Positions 8,389-16,096 of a stretch of DNA of 47,548 bases are shown here, piece by piece (within the stretch, counting starts at the first letter, position 1; each line of letters begins with the position of its first letter). Location of the stretch: NCBI GenBank assembly GCA_022566535.1, contig JADFIR010000023.1:1-47548 (forward strand). The letters run 5' to 3'. This DNA comes from Planctomycetota bacterium (GTDB taxonomy: Bacteria > Planctomycetota > Phycisphaerae > Phycisphaerales > SM1A02). The notes beneath the pieces were generated by a model, which was given only the letters and a program-made list of their open reading frames with translations, had not been told where the DNA came from and did not search any database. Made by a program: the position numbers and the translations under genes.

Positions 8389-8737
8389 GTTCTTGAAGAC
8401 CATAGGCGACGGGTATTCAGATTGGATGGTAACGGTGATCTTCTACACGGCCCTACACGCCGTGGAGGCGCTGTTTTGTTATGACAATCTTGAGCCACAC
8501 ACAAGCCACACGTCGAGGAATCACACGCTCAAGAGTTACAATCGATATCAGAAGATCTGGGAGAATTATAGACCCTTATACGATGCCGCGAGAAGTACGA
8601 GGTATGACACTGACGCGCCAACTTGGATCCCATTAGAGGATGTCAAGAATGAGCTTGTCAAGTATTTCTACGCGGTCGAGAAGTCGGTCTTGAAGCTGAT
8701 GAAAGACGAAGAGGAGGAACTAGGCCACATCTGGTAA
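8342..8737 (+). CDS. HEPN-like protein, 3' end fused to transposase relic
   Basis: The 131-residue protein resembles a family of small HEPN-fold proteins: DWMVTVIFYTALHAVEALF in the first helix pair, then HTSHTSRNHTL (an Arg-x-His element of the R-x4-6-H kind), YRPLYDAARSTRYDTDAP and a final helix VKYFYAVEKSVLKLMK. HEPN proteins are often RNA-cutting toxins or effectors in TA and defence systems. The gene overlaps its upstream partner by 47 bases. Its final codons (...GHIW and stop, 8720-8737) lie in the antisense of the IS1595-type transposase relic, so the original C-terminus may have been replaced when the element inserted. Most of the helical core appears to be present. Confidence 0.65.
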   Translation: MTPFQEHKQKWFHNREFLKTIGDGYSDWMVTVIFYTALHAVEALFCYDNLEPHTSHTSRNHTLKSYNRYQKIWENYRPLYDAARSTRYDTDAPTWIPLEDVKNELVKYFYAVEKSVLKLMKDEEEELGHIW

Positions 8738-8985
8738 TGGGCGATACATCAGCCGCTTGCCGTTGGCCCCCAGAAATGCCAGCGCGACTCGCGCCCCATC
8801 GTCCATCTTCCGCGCGTTGTAGCGGAACACGAACTCATCTACCTACCGCTGTAGGTGCTTCTTGCTGACGTGGTGGAAGGTGCCGTAGATGCCGCGCTTG
8901 AGCAGCGAGAAGAAGCCCTCAACCGTATTCGTGTAGACATCGCTCCACACATATTCGCCGATACTGTGCTGAACTCGATCATGCC
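8720..8985 (-). pseudogene. IS1595 (ISXO2-like) transposase relic, C-terminal part
   Basis: Read on the minus strand, the translation HDRVQHSIGEYV...NTVEGFFSLLKRGIYGTFHH...VDEFVFRYNARK...LAFLGANGKRLMYRPL is the C-terminal third of an ISXO2-type DDE transposase; the Glu in NTVEGFFSLL is a catalytic-core residue. An in-frame TAG at 8843-8845 replaces the Tyr expected after HLQR, and everything N-terminal of HDRVQ is missing, replaced by the hairpin repeat at 9002-9043. The natural stop is at 8720-8722. The gene is therefore broken by both truncation and nonsense and cannot move by itself. Its 3' end overlaps the HEPN gene's end. Confidence 0.85.
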
Positions 8986-9001
8986 CACCGTGGAAGCGAG
9001 C

Positions 9002-9043
9002 GGCCGGAGAACGGTCCGTTGAGCCACGGTCGCCGGGCCGCGC
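9002..9043. repeat. GAGCC-core hairpin repeat, copy B
   Basis: Nearly identical to copy A at 7353-7394, with the same CGGTCCG/CGGGCCG stem and GAGCCACGG loop. It sits between the dnaE stop (9060-9062, minus strand) and the start of the transposase relic, at the point where transposase homology ceases. Confidence 0.75.
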
Positions 9044-9059
9044 ATTGTCTTCGCAGACG

Positions 9060-12000
9060 TTACCGGCCTGGCATCGACGCCACGGCTTGGGTGATGTCAC
9101 GGGAGACCACTCGCACGTGTTGTGGGCCGAGCATCTGCTTGAACGTAGCGATCAGGTCGGGCCCGGAGGTCACCCGTCGTCCGTGCGGTCGCAGCGCGAC
9201 GCATTTCCCATTGGTATGCAGATGAAGCAGAACCTCCACGGACCCTCCGCCGTTGCCGCCGGCTCTGCGCAGGAGATCGTCAAGCGAGCGCATGATCCCT
9301 TCAAGTGGCTGGCCTTGCGGCTTGTCGATGAGATCCAGCTCGATGCGAGTTGCGACCTGCTGGGCGACATCCTCAATTCGGATGACCTGCTCAACGATGA
9401 CCTGAGGTTCGCCGCGCGAGCGGTCCACTTTCCCGATCAAGGCGACGATCGCATCGTTACGGATCAGCCGGCCGTACCGGGCGAAGGGGTCGCTGAAGAT
9501 GACCGCCTCGATTGCGCCGGTCTTGTCTGCGATTGTCACCACGGCCATCTTTTGCCCCGCCCTTGGGCCGCTACGCACGATCCTTGTGCGGACATGCGCC
9601 AGCACGCCTCCGAGCCTCACCGACTTCTTGTCCGCCAGCGTGGAGACCGTCCTCACTTCGGCCGCGCCCAACCGCCGAAGAGTCTGTTCGTGCAGATCGA
9701 GCGGATGGCCGGAGACATGAAAGCCCAATGCTTCCTTCTCCAAAGCGAGCGTCTTGATCTGTTCCCATGGCTGGACCTTGGGCAGCGGGCGCTGGTGTGG
9801 GGTGTGGGCACCGCCGGGCTGAGACGGCGAGAGGAGGAAGTTCAACTGGCCGCTGCGCCGATCATCCGCCGTCGCCTGCCCAGCGGCGATCGCATCGGCG
9901 AGGGCAGCGATCACCGCGGAGCGTTGCTCCACCGCGTGCACCGAATCGAACGCCCCGGACTTGACCAGAGCCTCGATCGTCGCCTTGTTGACGATTCGCA
10001 GATCAACTCGTTCGCAGAAGTTGAAGATGGATGTGAATGGACCTCGGGCCCGTCGTTGGTCGATGATCGCGTTGATGGCTGAGCTGCCGGCCCCCCGAAT
10101 GGCATTGAGGCCGAAGCGCACATGACCATGGTTAGCGTCGCGCGGCTCGTCCGCGGCGTACACAACGGAAAAACTTGCCTCAGAAAGGTTCACGTTCGGC
10201 GGCTTGACCTCGACCCCGATATGCGGGTGATCTTTGCTGTGATCGGGAAACACGGTAAGCCGGCAGTCTTCCAGGTAGGGCGCCCAATCGTCAACCTTCC
10301 GTGCGGCACTCTCGTAAGTCAGCAGCGCCGCCATGTACTGGTTGGGGAAGTTCGTCTTGAGGTACGCTGTCTGATACGCGATGATGGCATACCCGGTCGA
10401 GTGTGACTTGTTGAAGCCGTAGCCGGCAAACTTGAGGATCAAATCGAACAGGTCGTCGGCCTTGCGGTCGGAAAGGCCCTTCTGACGGGCGCCGTCGATG
10501 AACTTCGGCCGCACCGCGTCGATCACCGCGCGGTTCTTCTTGCTGATCGCCTTGATGAGGCTGTACGCCTTCCGCAGTGGGATGTCACCCAGGCCGTGAA
10601 GAATCTGCATGACCTGTTCCTGGTACACCATGATGCCGTAGGTCTCCGCCGTGTACTTGTCCACGATCGGATGAACCTTCGGAACGCGCTGCTTGGCGTG
10701 CTTGCGCATGATGTACTGGGGAATCAGATCCATCGGCCCGGGGCGGAACAGCGCGTTGGCGGCGATGAGGTCTTCAATGCGATCGGGCTTCAGGTCCAAC
10801 ACCAGCCGGCGCATTCCGGGTGATTCGAACTGGAACACGCCGGCGGTGTCGCCGCGGCGGAACAGCGCAAATACCCGCTGGTCGTCGTAATCGAGACGGT
10901 CCAGATCCAGCGGATGCGGTGCAGGACAGGCTTGACGCTCGAGGCTGGAGGCTTGAGACACCCGAGGCGGTTCTTTGCCGACCGCAGACCAGATGGCCTC
11001 TTGCGCAAGCGTCTCGCGGATCAGCTTCTTCGCCAGCTCGATGGTCGAGAGCGTCCGTAGACCGAGGAAGTCCATCTTGAGCAGGCCCACCCGTTCGCAG
11101 GTCGGCCCGTCCCATTGCGTGACCACATCGCTGCTGCCCGCTGCGCGACAAAGGGGGACGATGTTCTCCAGCGGCTGGGTTGCGATGACCACCCCGGCTG
11201 CGTGCACGCCGGCGTGGCGGGCATGGCCTTCCAGCGCTCTGGCCGTATCGATCACCCGCTTCACCGCCGGATCCGAATCGTACTCGGCTCTGAAGTCCGG
11301 CTCCTTTTGCAGCGCTGCGTCGATGGTGATGTGCAGCTCGTTGGGAACGAGATTCGCCAGGCGTTGACCTTCGCTCGGCGAGCACCCCAACACCCGCGCC
11401 ACATCCTTGATCGCCGCCTTGGCCTTGAGCCGCCCGAACGTGATGATCTGCGCGACGTGGCCGTACTTCGCGCGGACGTAGTCCAGTACGCTCGCCCGGC
11501 CATCCTGACAAAGGTCGATGTCGATATCGGGATACTCGCTTCGATCCGGGTCGGTGAAACGCTCGAACAGCAGGCCGTAGCGCAGCGGGCAGGCGTTTGA
11601 CAGACCAAGTGCATATCCGACCATGGTTCCAACGCCGGAGCCCCGAGCCGTGGCGGGAATGCCCTGCCCGTGGGCCCAGTTGACGAAGTCCCATACGATC
11701 AGGAAGTAGGCGCTGATGAGCTTGTTGGAAAGGACCTGCAGCTCCCACTCCAGGCGATCGCGGATCTGCGGCGTGATGCCGTCGGGCCCGTAACGCCAGA
11801 TGAGCCCGGCCTCGCACAACGCGGCCAACGCTTGATCGCAGCCTTGGCGAACCTCTTGCGGCGACCGCTTGTCTTGCTGTTGCGCGTCATAGGGCAGCAG
11901 CTCGAACGCACAGCAGAAGCGCTTCAGCCACTGGGTCGGATCACCGCCATCGTACGCCGGCGGCTCGTGCCGACGAACCACCCGCACCATCGGCGCGTGA

Positions 12001-12893
12001 TTGGCCGAATCGGCCAGATCAACGTCGCAGCGCGTGGCGATGCGTGTTGTGTTTTCGATCGCCTCCGGAACGTCCGCGAAGAGCTTCGCCATCTCCGCCG
12101 GAGACTTTACATACAGCTGCGATGAGTAGCGAAGGCGCGAAGAATCATCCTTGGTCTTGCCCATCGAGATGCAGCAAAGGCTGTCGTGGGTGTCCGCGTC
12201 CTGTTCCGACAGAAAATGGGCGTCGTTGTCAGCGACGAGCGGAAGATCCAATTCCTCAGCCAAGCGCAGCAGCAGCCCGTTGAGCCGATCCTGTTCGGCT
12301 ATCCCCGTCCGTTGCAGCTCAATGAAGAATCTCGGCTCCCCTTGCTCATTCTTGCCGAAGGTCGCCCCGTGCCATCGGGCTTCCTCGGCGGCAGCGACGT
12401 AATGCGCCTCGTTGTTGGTCTGCGCGTATCGGGTCAGATGGTGGGCAATTGAGCTGCCCAAGTGGCCGTTGATGGCAATCAGACCGTCGCACCACTTGGC
12501 AAGCGTGGACTTGTCCATCCTGGGCCGGTAGTAGAATCCGTTGGCAAACGCGTCGGAGCTGAGCTTGACAAGGTTGTTCCAGCCGATGTTGTTCTCGGCC
12601 AGCAACACCAGGTGGAATCCCGCGTCGGCGATGCCGGTGGCTGATTTCTCCCGGCGGTCGCCCGGGGCGACGTACGCCTCGATGCCAAGGATGGGCTTGA
12701 CGCCCGCGGCGGTGGCCTTGGCGTAGAACTCCACGGCACCGTGGAGGTTGCCATGATCCGTCACCGCCACCGCGTCCATCCCCAACGCTTTGACCCGTTC
12801 GATCAGCCGATCGAAACGGATCGCGCCGTCCAGCAATGAATACTCGCTGTGTAAGTGCAGATGGACGAAGCGTGTTGCGGCAGAAGTGTCCAT
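9060..12893 (-). CDS. dnaE: DNA polymerase III subunit alpha
   Basis: This is the replicative polymerase catalytic subunit, 1277 residues against about 1160 in E. coli. In order: a PHP domain (HLHLHSEYSLLDG near residue 11, VAVTDHGNLHG near 43, ADNDAHFLS near 221), the palm with ARGSGVGTM near 416, the catalytic Asp pair D456 and D458 in PDIDIDL and the third Asp D608 in LKMDFLGLRTL, the HhH-bearing GYGFNKSHSTGYAIIAYQ segment and an OB fold (GVLAHVRTRIVRSG) near 1090. A non-conserved insert lies around 630-665. PHP residues look largely kept, so a proofreading role is possible. The ATG at 12893 has no good ribosome site. No partner subunits are nearby. The gene ends 17 bases from a hairpin repeat. 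Confidence 0.97.
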   Translation of the reverse strand: MDTSAATRFVHLHLHSEYSLLDGAIRFDRLIERVKALGMDAVAVTDHGNLHGAVEFYAKATAAGVKPILGIEAYVAPGDRREKSATGIADAGFHLVLLAENNIGWNNLVKLSSDAFANGFYYRPRMDKSTLAKWCDGLIAINGHLGSSIAHHLTRYAQTNNEAHYVAAAEEARWHGATFGKNEQGEPRFFIELQRTGIAEQDRLNGLLLRLAEELDLPLVADNDAHFLSEQDADTHDSLCCISMGKTKDDSSRLRYSSQLYVKSPAEMAKLFADVPEAIENTTRIATRCDVDLADSANHAPMVRVVRRHEPPAYDGGDPTQWLKRFCCAFELLPYDAQQQDKRSPQEVRQGCDQALAALCEAGLIWRYGPDGITPQIRDRLEWELQVLSNKLISAYFLIVWDFVNWAHGQGIPATARGSGVGTMVGYALGLSNACPLRYGLLFERFTDPDRSEYPDIDIDLCQDGRASVLDYVRAKYGHVAQIITFGRLKAKAAIKDVARVLGCSPSEGQRLANLVPNELHITIDAALQKEPDFRAEYDSDPAVKRVIDTARALEGHARHAGVHAAGVVIATQPLENIVPLCRAAGSSDVVTQWDGPTCERVGLLKMDFLGLRTLSTIELAKKLIRETLAQEAIWSAVGKEPPRVSQASSLERQACPAPHPLDLDRLDYDDQRVFALFRRGDTAGVFQFESPGMRRLVLDLKPDRIEDLIAANALFRPGPMDLIPQYIMRKHAKQRVPKVHPIVDKYTAETYGIMVYQEQVMQILHGLGDIPLRKAYSLIKAISKKNRAVIDAVRPKFIDGARQKGLSDRKADDLFDLILKFAGYGFNKSHSTGYAIIAYQTAYLKTNFPNQYMAALLTYESAARKVDDWAPYLEDCRLTVFPDHSKDHPHIGVEVKPPNVNLSEASFSVVYAADEPRDANHGHVRFGLNAIRGAGSSAINAIIDQRRARGPFTSIFNFCERVDLRIVNKATIEALVKSGAFDSVHAVEQRSAVIAALADAIAAGQATADDRRSGQLNFLLSPSQPGGAHTPHQRPLPKVQPWEQIKTLALEKEALGFHVSGHPLDLHEQTLRRLGAAEVRTVSTLADKKSVRLGGVLAHVRTRIVRSGPRAGQKMAVVTIADKTGAIEAVIFSDPFARYGRLIRNDAIVALIGKVDRSRGEPQVIVEQVIRIEDVAQQVATRIELDLIDKPQGQPLEGIMRSLDDLLRRAGGNGGGSVEVLLHLHTNGKCVALRPHGRRVTSGPDLIATFKQMLGPQHVRVVSRDITQAVASMPGR

Positions 12894-13002
12894 ATCTTGT
12901 GGTTCGTATCTGATTTGGGCCTGTATAGTGTAGTCGTGACCGTGCCGGCGTCACCAGGATACCGTTGGCGGACTGGGCGGGTCAACGAACCGGCAAGTTG
13001 TT

Positions 13003-13089
13003 GGCAATTCACGGCAATTCACGGCCGCAACGCCGAATAGGATCGTGGAACCCCCGGATTTCACCCCCGGATATCACCCCCGGATTTCA
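13003..13089. repeat. Short tandem repeats: 10 bp x2 and 13 bp x3
   Basis: GGCAATTCAC occurs twice in tandem at 13003-13022, then a 13-bp unit CCCCCGGATTTCA occurs three times at 13051-13089 (the middle copy has one change, GGATATCA). The array ends four bases before the ATG at 13094, so it lies in the leader of that gene and could affect translation. Confidence 0.85.
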
Positions 13090-13093
13090 CCTG

Positions 13094-13381
13094 ATGGACC
13101 CGGTTGTCCGACTCCATCCCTTTGGCTCCCAGCAACGCGACCGCGTCGCACGTGGCTATCGCTGGGCACAATCCCAGCCGAGCTGGATCGTCCGGTTGGC
13201 GGTGTTGACGTTCCTGCTGGTCGTCGGCCTGCCGATCCTGCTGCTGGTGATGTTTGCGGTGCTTGCTGCGTCGGTTGTGTTCGGTGGCCTCGCGCTATTC
13301 CACACGGCCCTGGGCAAGCTGCGCGGCCTGCCTCCGTACCGTGACGGGCGGAAGAACGTCCGCGTCATCCGCCGACAATAG
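13094..13381 (+). CDS. Small membrane protein
   Basis: A 95-residue protein with a basic/polar N-terminus, one long or two hairpin membrane segments (LAVLTFLLVVGLPILLLVMF and continuing to about residue 70) and a charged tail (YRDGRKNVRVIRRQ). No family is recognised. The ATG at 13094 is chosen because upstream codons in the same frame (from 12965) run through tandem repeats and read as low-quality protein. It stands alone between dnaE, which is transcribed the other way, and the IS1380 relic. Because the 13-bp array sits just before its start, copy-number change could alter expression. Confidence 0.6.
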   Translation: MDPVVRLHPFGSQQRDRVARGYRWAQSQPSWIVRLAVLTFLLVVGLPILLLVMFAVLAASVVFGGLALFHTALGKLRGLPPYRDGRKNVRVIRRQ

Positions 13382-13442
13382 CCTCGACCGAATAGCCGGC
13401 GGGCTACGAAGATGTGAATCCCGGCGCGCCGGGACCGAACGA

Positions 13443-13700
13443 TTGAGCGTCGATCCGGTGATGCACCATGTGGTCGGCGGCCGGGCCGTGGACCGCACCG
13501 CCGCATCCACCAGCCAAGTCGGCCGGTTCGAGACTGAGGTATTGACCCATCCGGATAACCTCGCCGCCTTGATGGCGATGCCCGGCGAATGGGTGGATCG
13601 AATCCGCCAACGCCGCCCGATGAAGAAGTTGATCCTCGACATGGATACGGGCGCGCCGGGAGTAAGCGAGACCTACCGACGGCAGGAAGGTTCGGCGTAA
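13443..13700 (+). pseudogene. IS1380-family transposase relic
   Basis: The translation DPVMHHVVGGRAVDRTAAST, RFETEVLTHPDNLAALMAMP, GEWVDRIRQRRPMKKLILDM and VSETYRRQEGSA matches the N-terminal part of IS1380-type DDE transposases; the Asp in LILDMD is the first catalytic Asp. The frame stops at a TAA exactly where the family continues (EGSA then usually YNGHFG), and no later part is found downstream. The small insert GAPG in MDTGAPGVSETY is also abnormal. It is a two-sided fragment that marks the left edge of the accessory island. Confidence 0.8.
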
Positions 13701-13710
13701 CGGATGGACC

Positions 13711-13935
13711 TCAGCGGCGCGCGTTATTGTGCGTCCGCTGGAGCGCTTTGTCGGCCTCCAGTTCCTGTCGTTGTGATTCTGTTCTCACCTTCTCAACAAG
13801 GTCCTTTGGCACTCTCAGATAGCAGGCGGAACCACCATATACCGCCCAAAAGAGCTCTAAATGAAGTCCCAATTCAAACCTGTTGTCCTTCGAATAGTCA
13901 CCGATCTCAACAGGATCACCTTTGGGATGATTCAA
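13711..13935 (-). CDS. Possible small hypothetical protein
   Basis: A minus-strand frame of 74 codons with a TTG start gives a balanced, protein-like sequence (FELGLHLELFWAVYGGSACY, then a charged helix DLVEKVRTESQRQELEADK). No family is recognised and no ribosome site is clear. Lower GC than the flanks fits the island. It could equally be a fragment of a larger lost gene; I list it because nothing else explains these bases. Confidence 0.3.
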   Translation of the reverse strand: MNHPKGDPVEIGDYSKDNRFELGLHLELFWAVYGGSACYLRVPKDLVEKVRTESQRQELEADKALQRTHNNARR

Positions 13936-13963
13936 GAACTAAGAACTAAGAACTCGAAGAACT
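13934..13963. repeat. AAGAACT heptamer repeat
   Basis: AAGAACT occurs three times in direct tandem (13934-13954) and a fourth time after two bases (13957-13963), leading straight into the 54-bp direct repeats. Confidence 0.8.
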
Positions 13964-14072
13964 CGGGACAGTCACCTATTACTTTACGTTCTTTGCTGGC
14001 TAACGCTACGCTTAGAATAACTCGGGACAGTCACCTATTACTTCACGTTCTTTGCTGGCTAACCCTACGCTT
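13960..14072. repeat. Two 54-bp direct repeats, 59-bp period
   Basis: Copies at 13960-14013 and 14019-14072 start AACTCGGGACAGTCACCTAT and end with a CTACGCTT; they differ at two positions. The GGGACAGTCACCTATTAC core resembles repeats that accompany REP-associated tyrosine transposases in other bacteria, though no such transposase is in the window. The stop codon of the NYN gene (14065-14067) lies inside the second copy. Confidence 0.85.
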
Positions 14073-14754
14073 CAACCGCGCCGTCCTCGGCGGCGGCTGG
14101 AAGCGCTGGTTGGCGTTCTCCGTGGTTCCGAAAATCACTTGGTGTACGGAACAGACTCTTGAAGGTAGCCCCAAACTCCCGATCGCCGTCCAACTTTCCA
14201 ATATCCACCTCATAGTTGCAGCACTTGAGCAACCGTTCGTTAATGAAACATTTCTTGCCTCGTGCATCCTGAAAGTCGAAGTAGGCTGCAACCACACGAA
14301 TACCGTGCTTGTTCAAAGCTCTGACAAGCGGGACAAAGTCGCCATCGCCTGTTACAAGCACCGCGATGTCAATCTTGGCGTCCAATCCGATCTGAAGTGC
14401 ATCCACCGCGAGGGCAACATCCGTCCCCTTCTCCCGGCGTTGTTGTGAAGTGGGCAAATACTTGGGATCGACGCCAGCGTGCATGAGATCGTGGTAAAGC
14501 CGACGGTCGAAGCGAAGTTGCTCATCGGTGGCGTTCTTCCCAGGAAACATACCTTGGTGCCAAGAAGCGTAGACGACCTTGTAGCTGGAAAAGCCCTGCT
14601 CCTTCTTGCTGATGAACGTCTCGAAGAACGTGTGGAGGGGTTGGAAGCTAAGCCAACCGAGCTTCCTGTCGTGGTAGAAGTACGCCTGCGCGTAGGCAAA
14701 GAAGGAACCATCGTAGAAGACTCCGATTCTGCAGATTGAACCTTGTGCTTTCAT
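14065..14754 (-). CDS. NYN-domain (LabA/DUF88-like) protein
   Basis: NYN domains are PIN-like, metal-dependent ribonuclease folds. The 229-residue protein shows RIGVFYDGSFF at the start (first Asp), KGTDVALAVDALQ near residue 110 and AVLVTGDGDFVPLVRALNKH near 130, the usual acidic cluster, followed by IRVVAAYFDF. The tail beyond residue 175 is variable. AGGAGG lies three bases before the ATG at 14754, which fixes the start over the 14778 alternative. RNA target unknown; such proteins occur both in house-keeping RNA turnover and in defence islands. The neighbourhood here (transposase relic, direct repeats overlapping its stop, TIR-like gene downstream on the other strand) points to the latter. 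Confidence 0.85.
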   Translation of the reverse strand: MKAQGSICRIGVFYDGSFFAYAQAYFYHDRKLGWLSFQPLHTFFETFISKKEQGFSSYKVVYASWHQGMFPGKNATDEQLRFDRRLYHDLMHAGVDPKYLPTSQQRREKGTDVALAVDALQIGLDAKIDIAVLVTGDGDFVPLVRALNKHGIRVVAAYFDFQDARGKKCFINERLLKCCNYEVDIGKLDGDREFGATFKSLFRTPSDFRNHGERQPALPAAAEDGAVEA

Positions 14755-15153
14755 TTGCCTCCTCTTGTGGGCTAACAATGATTAGCTTGATCCGCATAAC
14801 ATGCGGAACTGTGGTTTCCTGTCCGTATAACACGCCTCTGGATCGTCTGCAAGAGGCGCGCTAAGCCCTTTATCTAACGACGAGGGTTCTGCGATGTCAA
14901 TCTGTCCCCACCCCTTCCCAAGCGGCGCGACAGGCCATCCCGGCCGCCGCCTTGGGGCAGGTCACCTTGACTTGTCACTCCGATGGTCTCATGCCCGACA
15001 CGCCCGGATACCCGCTGCCGGCCGGCGACCATGGGAATACTTTGGTCATCCAGCGGATCGCTTACGATCACATCTGCCGGGGGAGTGGATCATCTCACCT
15101 CTGCATCTGTCTTCTGATTCCTGATCCGATAGCCTGGACGCGGAACACGACCC
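14755..15153. other. Divergent intergenic region, 399 bp
   Basis: The region between the NYN gene (minus) and the TIR/NDT-like gene (plus) must hold both promoters, but I see no convincing -35/-10 pair and no RNA gene. Several short frames exist without family features. The TATCTAACG and GGCTAACAA motifs suggested integron recombination sites but do not make a paired attC structure. Confidence 0.5.
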
Positions 15154-15777
15154 ATGGCCAAAAATAGTTACAACCAGAGTGTGTTCATCAACTGTCCATT
15201 CGACGATGAATTCAAGCCGCTGTTTCGCGCCGCGGTCTTCACTGTGTTGAGATGCGGCTACACCCCCAGAAGCGCGCAAGAGCTGGAGGATTCAAGTGAA
15301 CCTCGGCTTAACAAGATCTTTCAGATAATCGAAGAGTGTCGCTACGGCATTCACGACCTTTCTCGGGTCGAGCTCGACGATGGCTTGCCTCGCTTCAATA
15401 TGCCATTCGAGCTTGGCCTGTTCTTCGGAGCGAAGCGCTACGGAAACGAAGAGCAAGGCCGCAAGTCCTGCCTCATCTTTGAACGCAATGCACACTCCTA
15501 TGAGAGGTTTATTTCCGACATTAAGGGACAGGATGTTGCCACGCATGAGAACAAACCGAAGGTGTTGATTCGAAGGATTCGGGACTGGCTCTCAACGAAC
15601 AAACGGAGGCGCTCTCTTCCCGGAGGCGCTGCCCTCTGGCATGAATACACAAAGTTCAAGAGGTGGCTGCCAATCAAGTGCCGTGAGGAAGACCTGAAAG
15701 ACAGAGAGCTGACGTGGGATGACTACCTAAACCTTTTGTATAAATGGGTTGAGGACGGATCGAGTGGGTACTCTTGA
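15154..15777 (+). CDS. TIR/deoxyribosyltransferase-like uncharacterised protein
   Basis: This 207-residue protein belongs to a family I know only as conserved hypothetical, recognisable by SVFINCPFDDEFKPLF at the start, CRYGIHDLSRVELDDGLPRF near residue 63 and NMPFELGLFFGAKRYG near 83. The layout (first strand with polar turn, central Asp-Leu-Ser, then a Glu in FELGLFFGAKR followed by a strand CLIFE) mimics nucleoside 2-deoxyribosyltransferases and TIR/SLOG-type Rossmannoids, in which the equivalent Glu is catalytic on a glycosidic bond. I infer, without proof, a nucleotide- or NAD-handling enzyme. It is followed after 49 bases by a small DNA-binding protein. No signal peptide is present. Confidence 0.7.
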   Translation: MAKNSYNQSVFINCPFDDEFKPLFRAAVFTVLRCGYTPRSAQELEDSSEPRLNKIFQIIEECRYGIHDLSRVELDDGLPRFNMPFELGLFFGAKRYGNEEQGRKSCLIFERNAHSYERFISDIKGQDVATHENKPKVLIRRIRDWLSTNKRRRSLPGGAALWHEYTKFKRWLPIKCREEDLKDRELTWDDYLNLLYKWVEDGSSGYS

Positions 15778-15826
15778 CCGTCCTTCGGAGACAGCTAGGA
15801 TTCTGTCGCACTATGGAGACTCGCGC

Positions 15827-16033
15827 ATGGCAAAGTACAACAGGAACACCGGAAAGAGCTGGAGTCCCACCCAGGTCGCTCAGCTTAAGAGACTGGCCAA
15901 GCAGAACACGCCCACGAGGGTCATCGGGTTGAAGCTTGGCCGAACCGAAGACGCGGTTCGCTCGAAGGCCTCGGAAAAGGGAGTCTCGCTGAAGCCGACG
16001 AATCAGTCACCGTACAACCGCAGAAAGAGCTGA
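15827..16033 (+). CDS. Small SANT/homeodomain-like DNA-binding protein
   Basis: A 68-residue basic protein: MAKYNRNTGKSWSPTQVAQL, then KRLAKQNTPTRVIGLKLGRT and EDAVRSKASEKGVSLKPTNQ. The pattern of Trp-Ser-x-x-x-Val-x-x-Leu with a following helix that begins Arg-Val-Ile-Gly-x-Lys-Leu-Gly-Arg is typical of short SANT/GcrA-like helix-turn-helix proteins found widely as singletons. The ATG at 15827 has GGAG nine bases upstream; an extension to 15749 would overlap the preceding gene. It may regulate the upstream gene or another locus; there is no direct evidence. Confidence 0.75.
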   Translation: MAKYNRNTGKSWSPTQVAQLKRLAKQNTPTRVIGLKLGRTEDAVRSKASEKGVSLKPTNQSPYNRRKS

Positions 16034-16096
16034 CTTCGACTTGTGCTCGGAAAGCTCGGCGGTGGAGCCGCGCGAACGTCAAATGAGAAATGTCGG

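Noticed and set aside
9045..10082. 345-codon plus-strand frame inside dnaE
   Set aside because: It is antisense to the conserved C-terminal part of dnaE and only open because of GC-rich codon use.
14755..14890. Possible integron attC site (TATCTAACG, GGCTAACAA)
   Set aside because: No RYYYAAC/GTTRRRY pair with a foldable stem at normal spacing could be found and no integrase is present.
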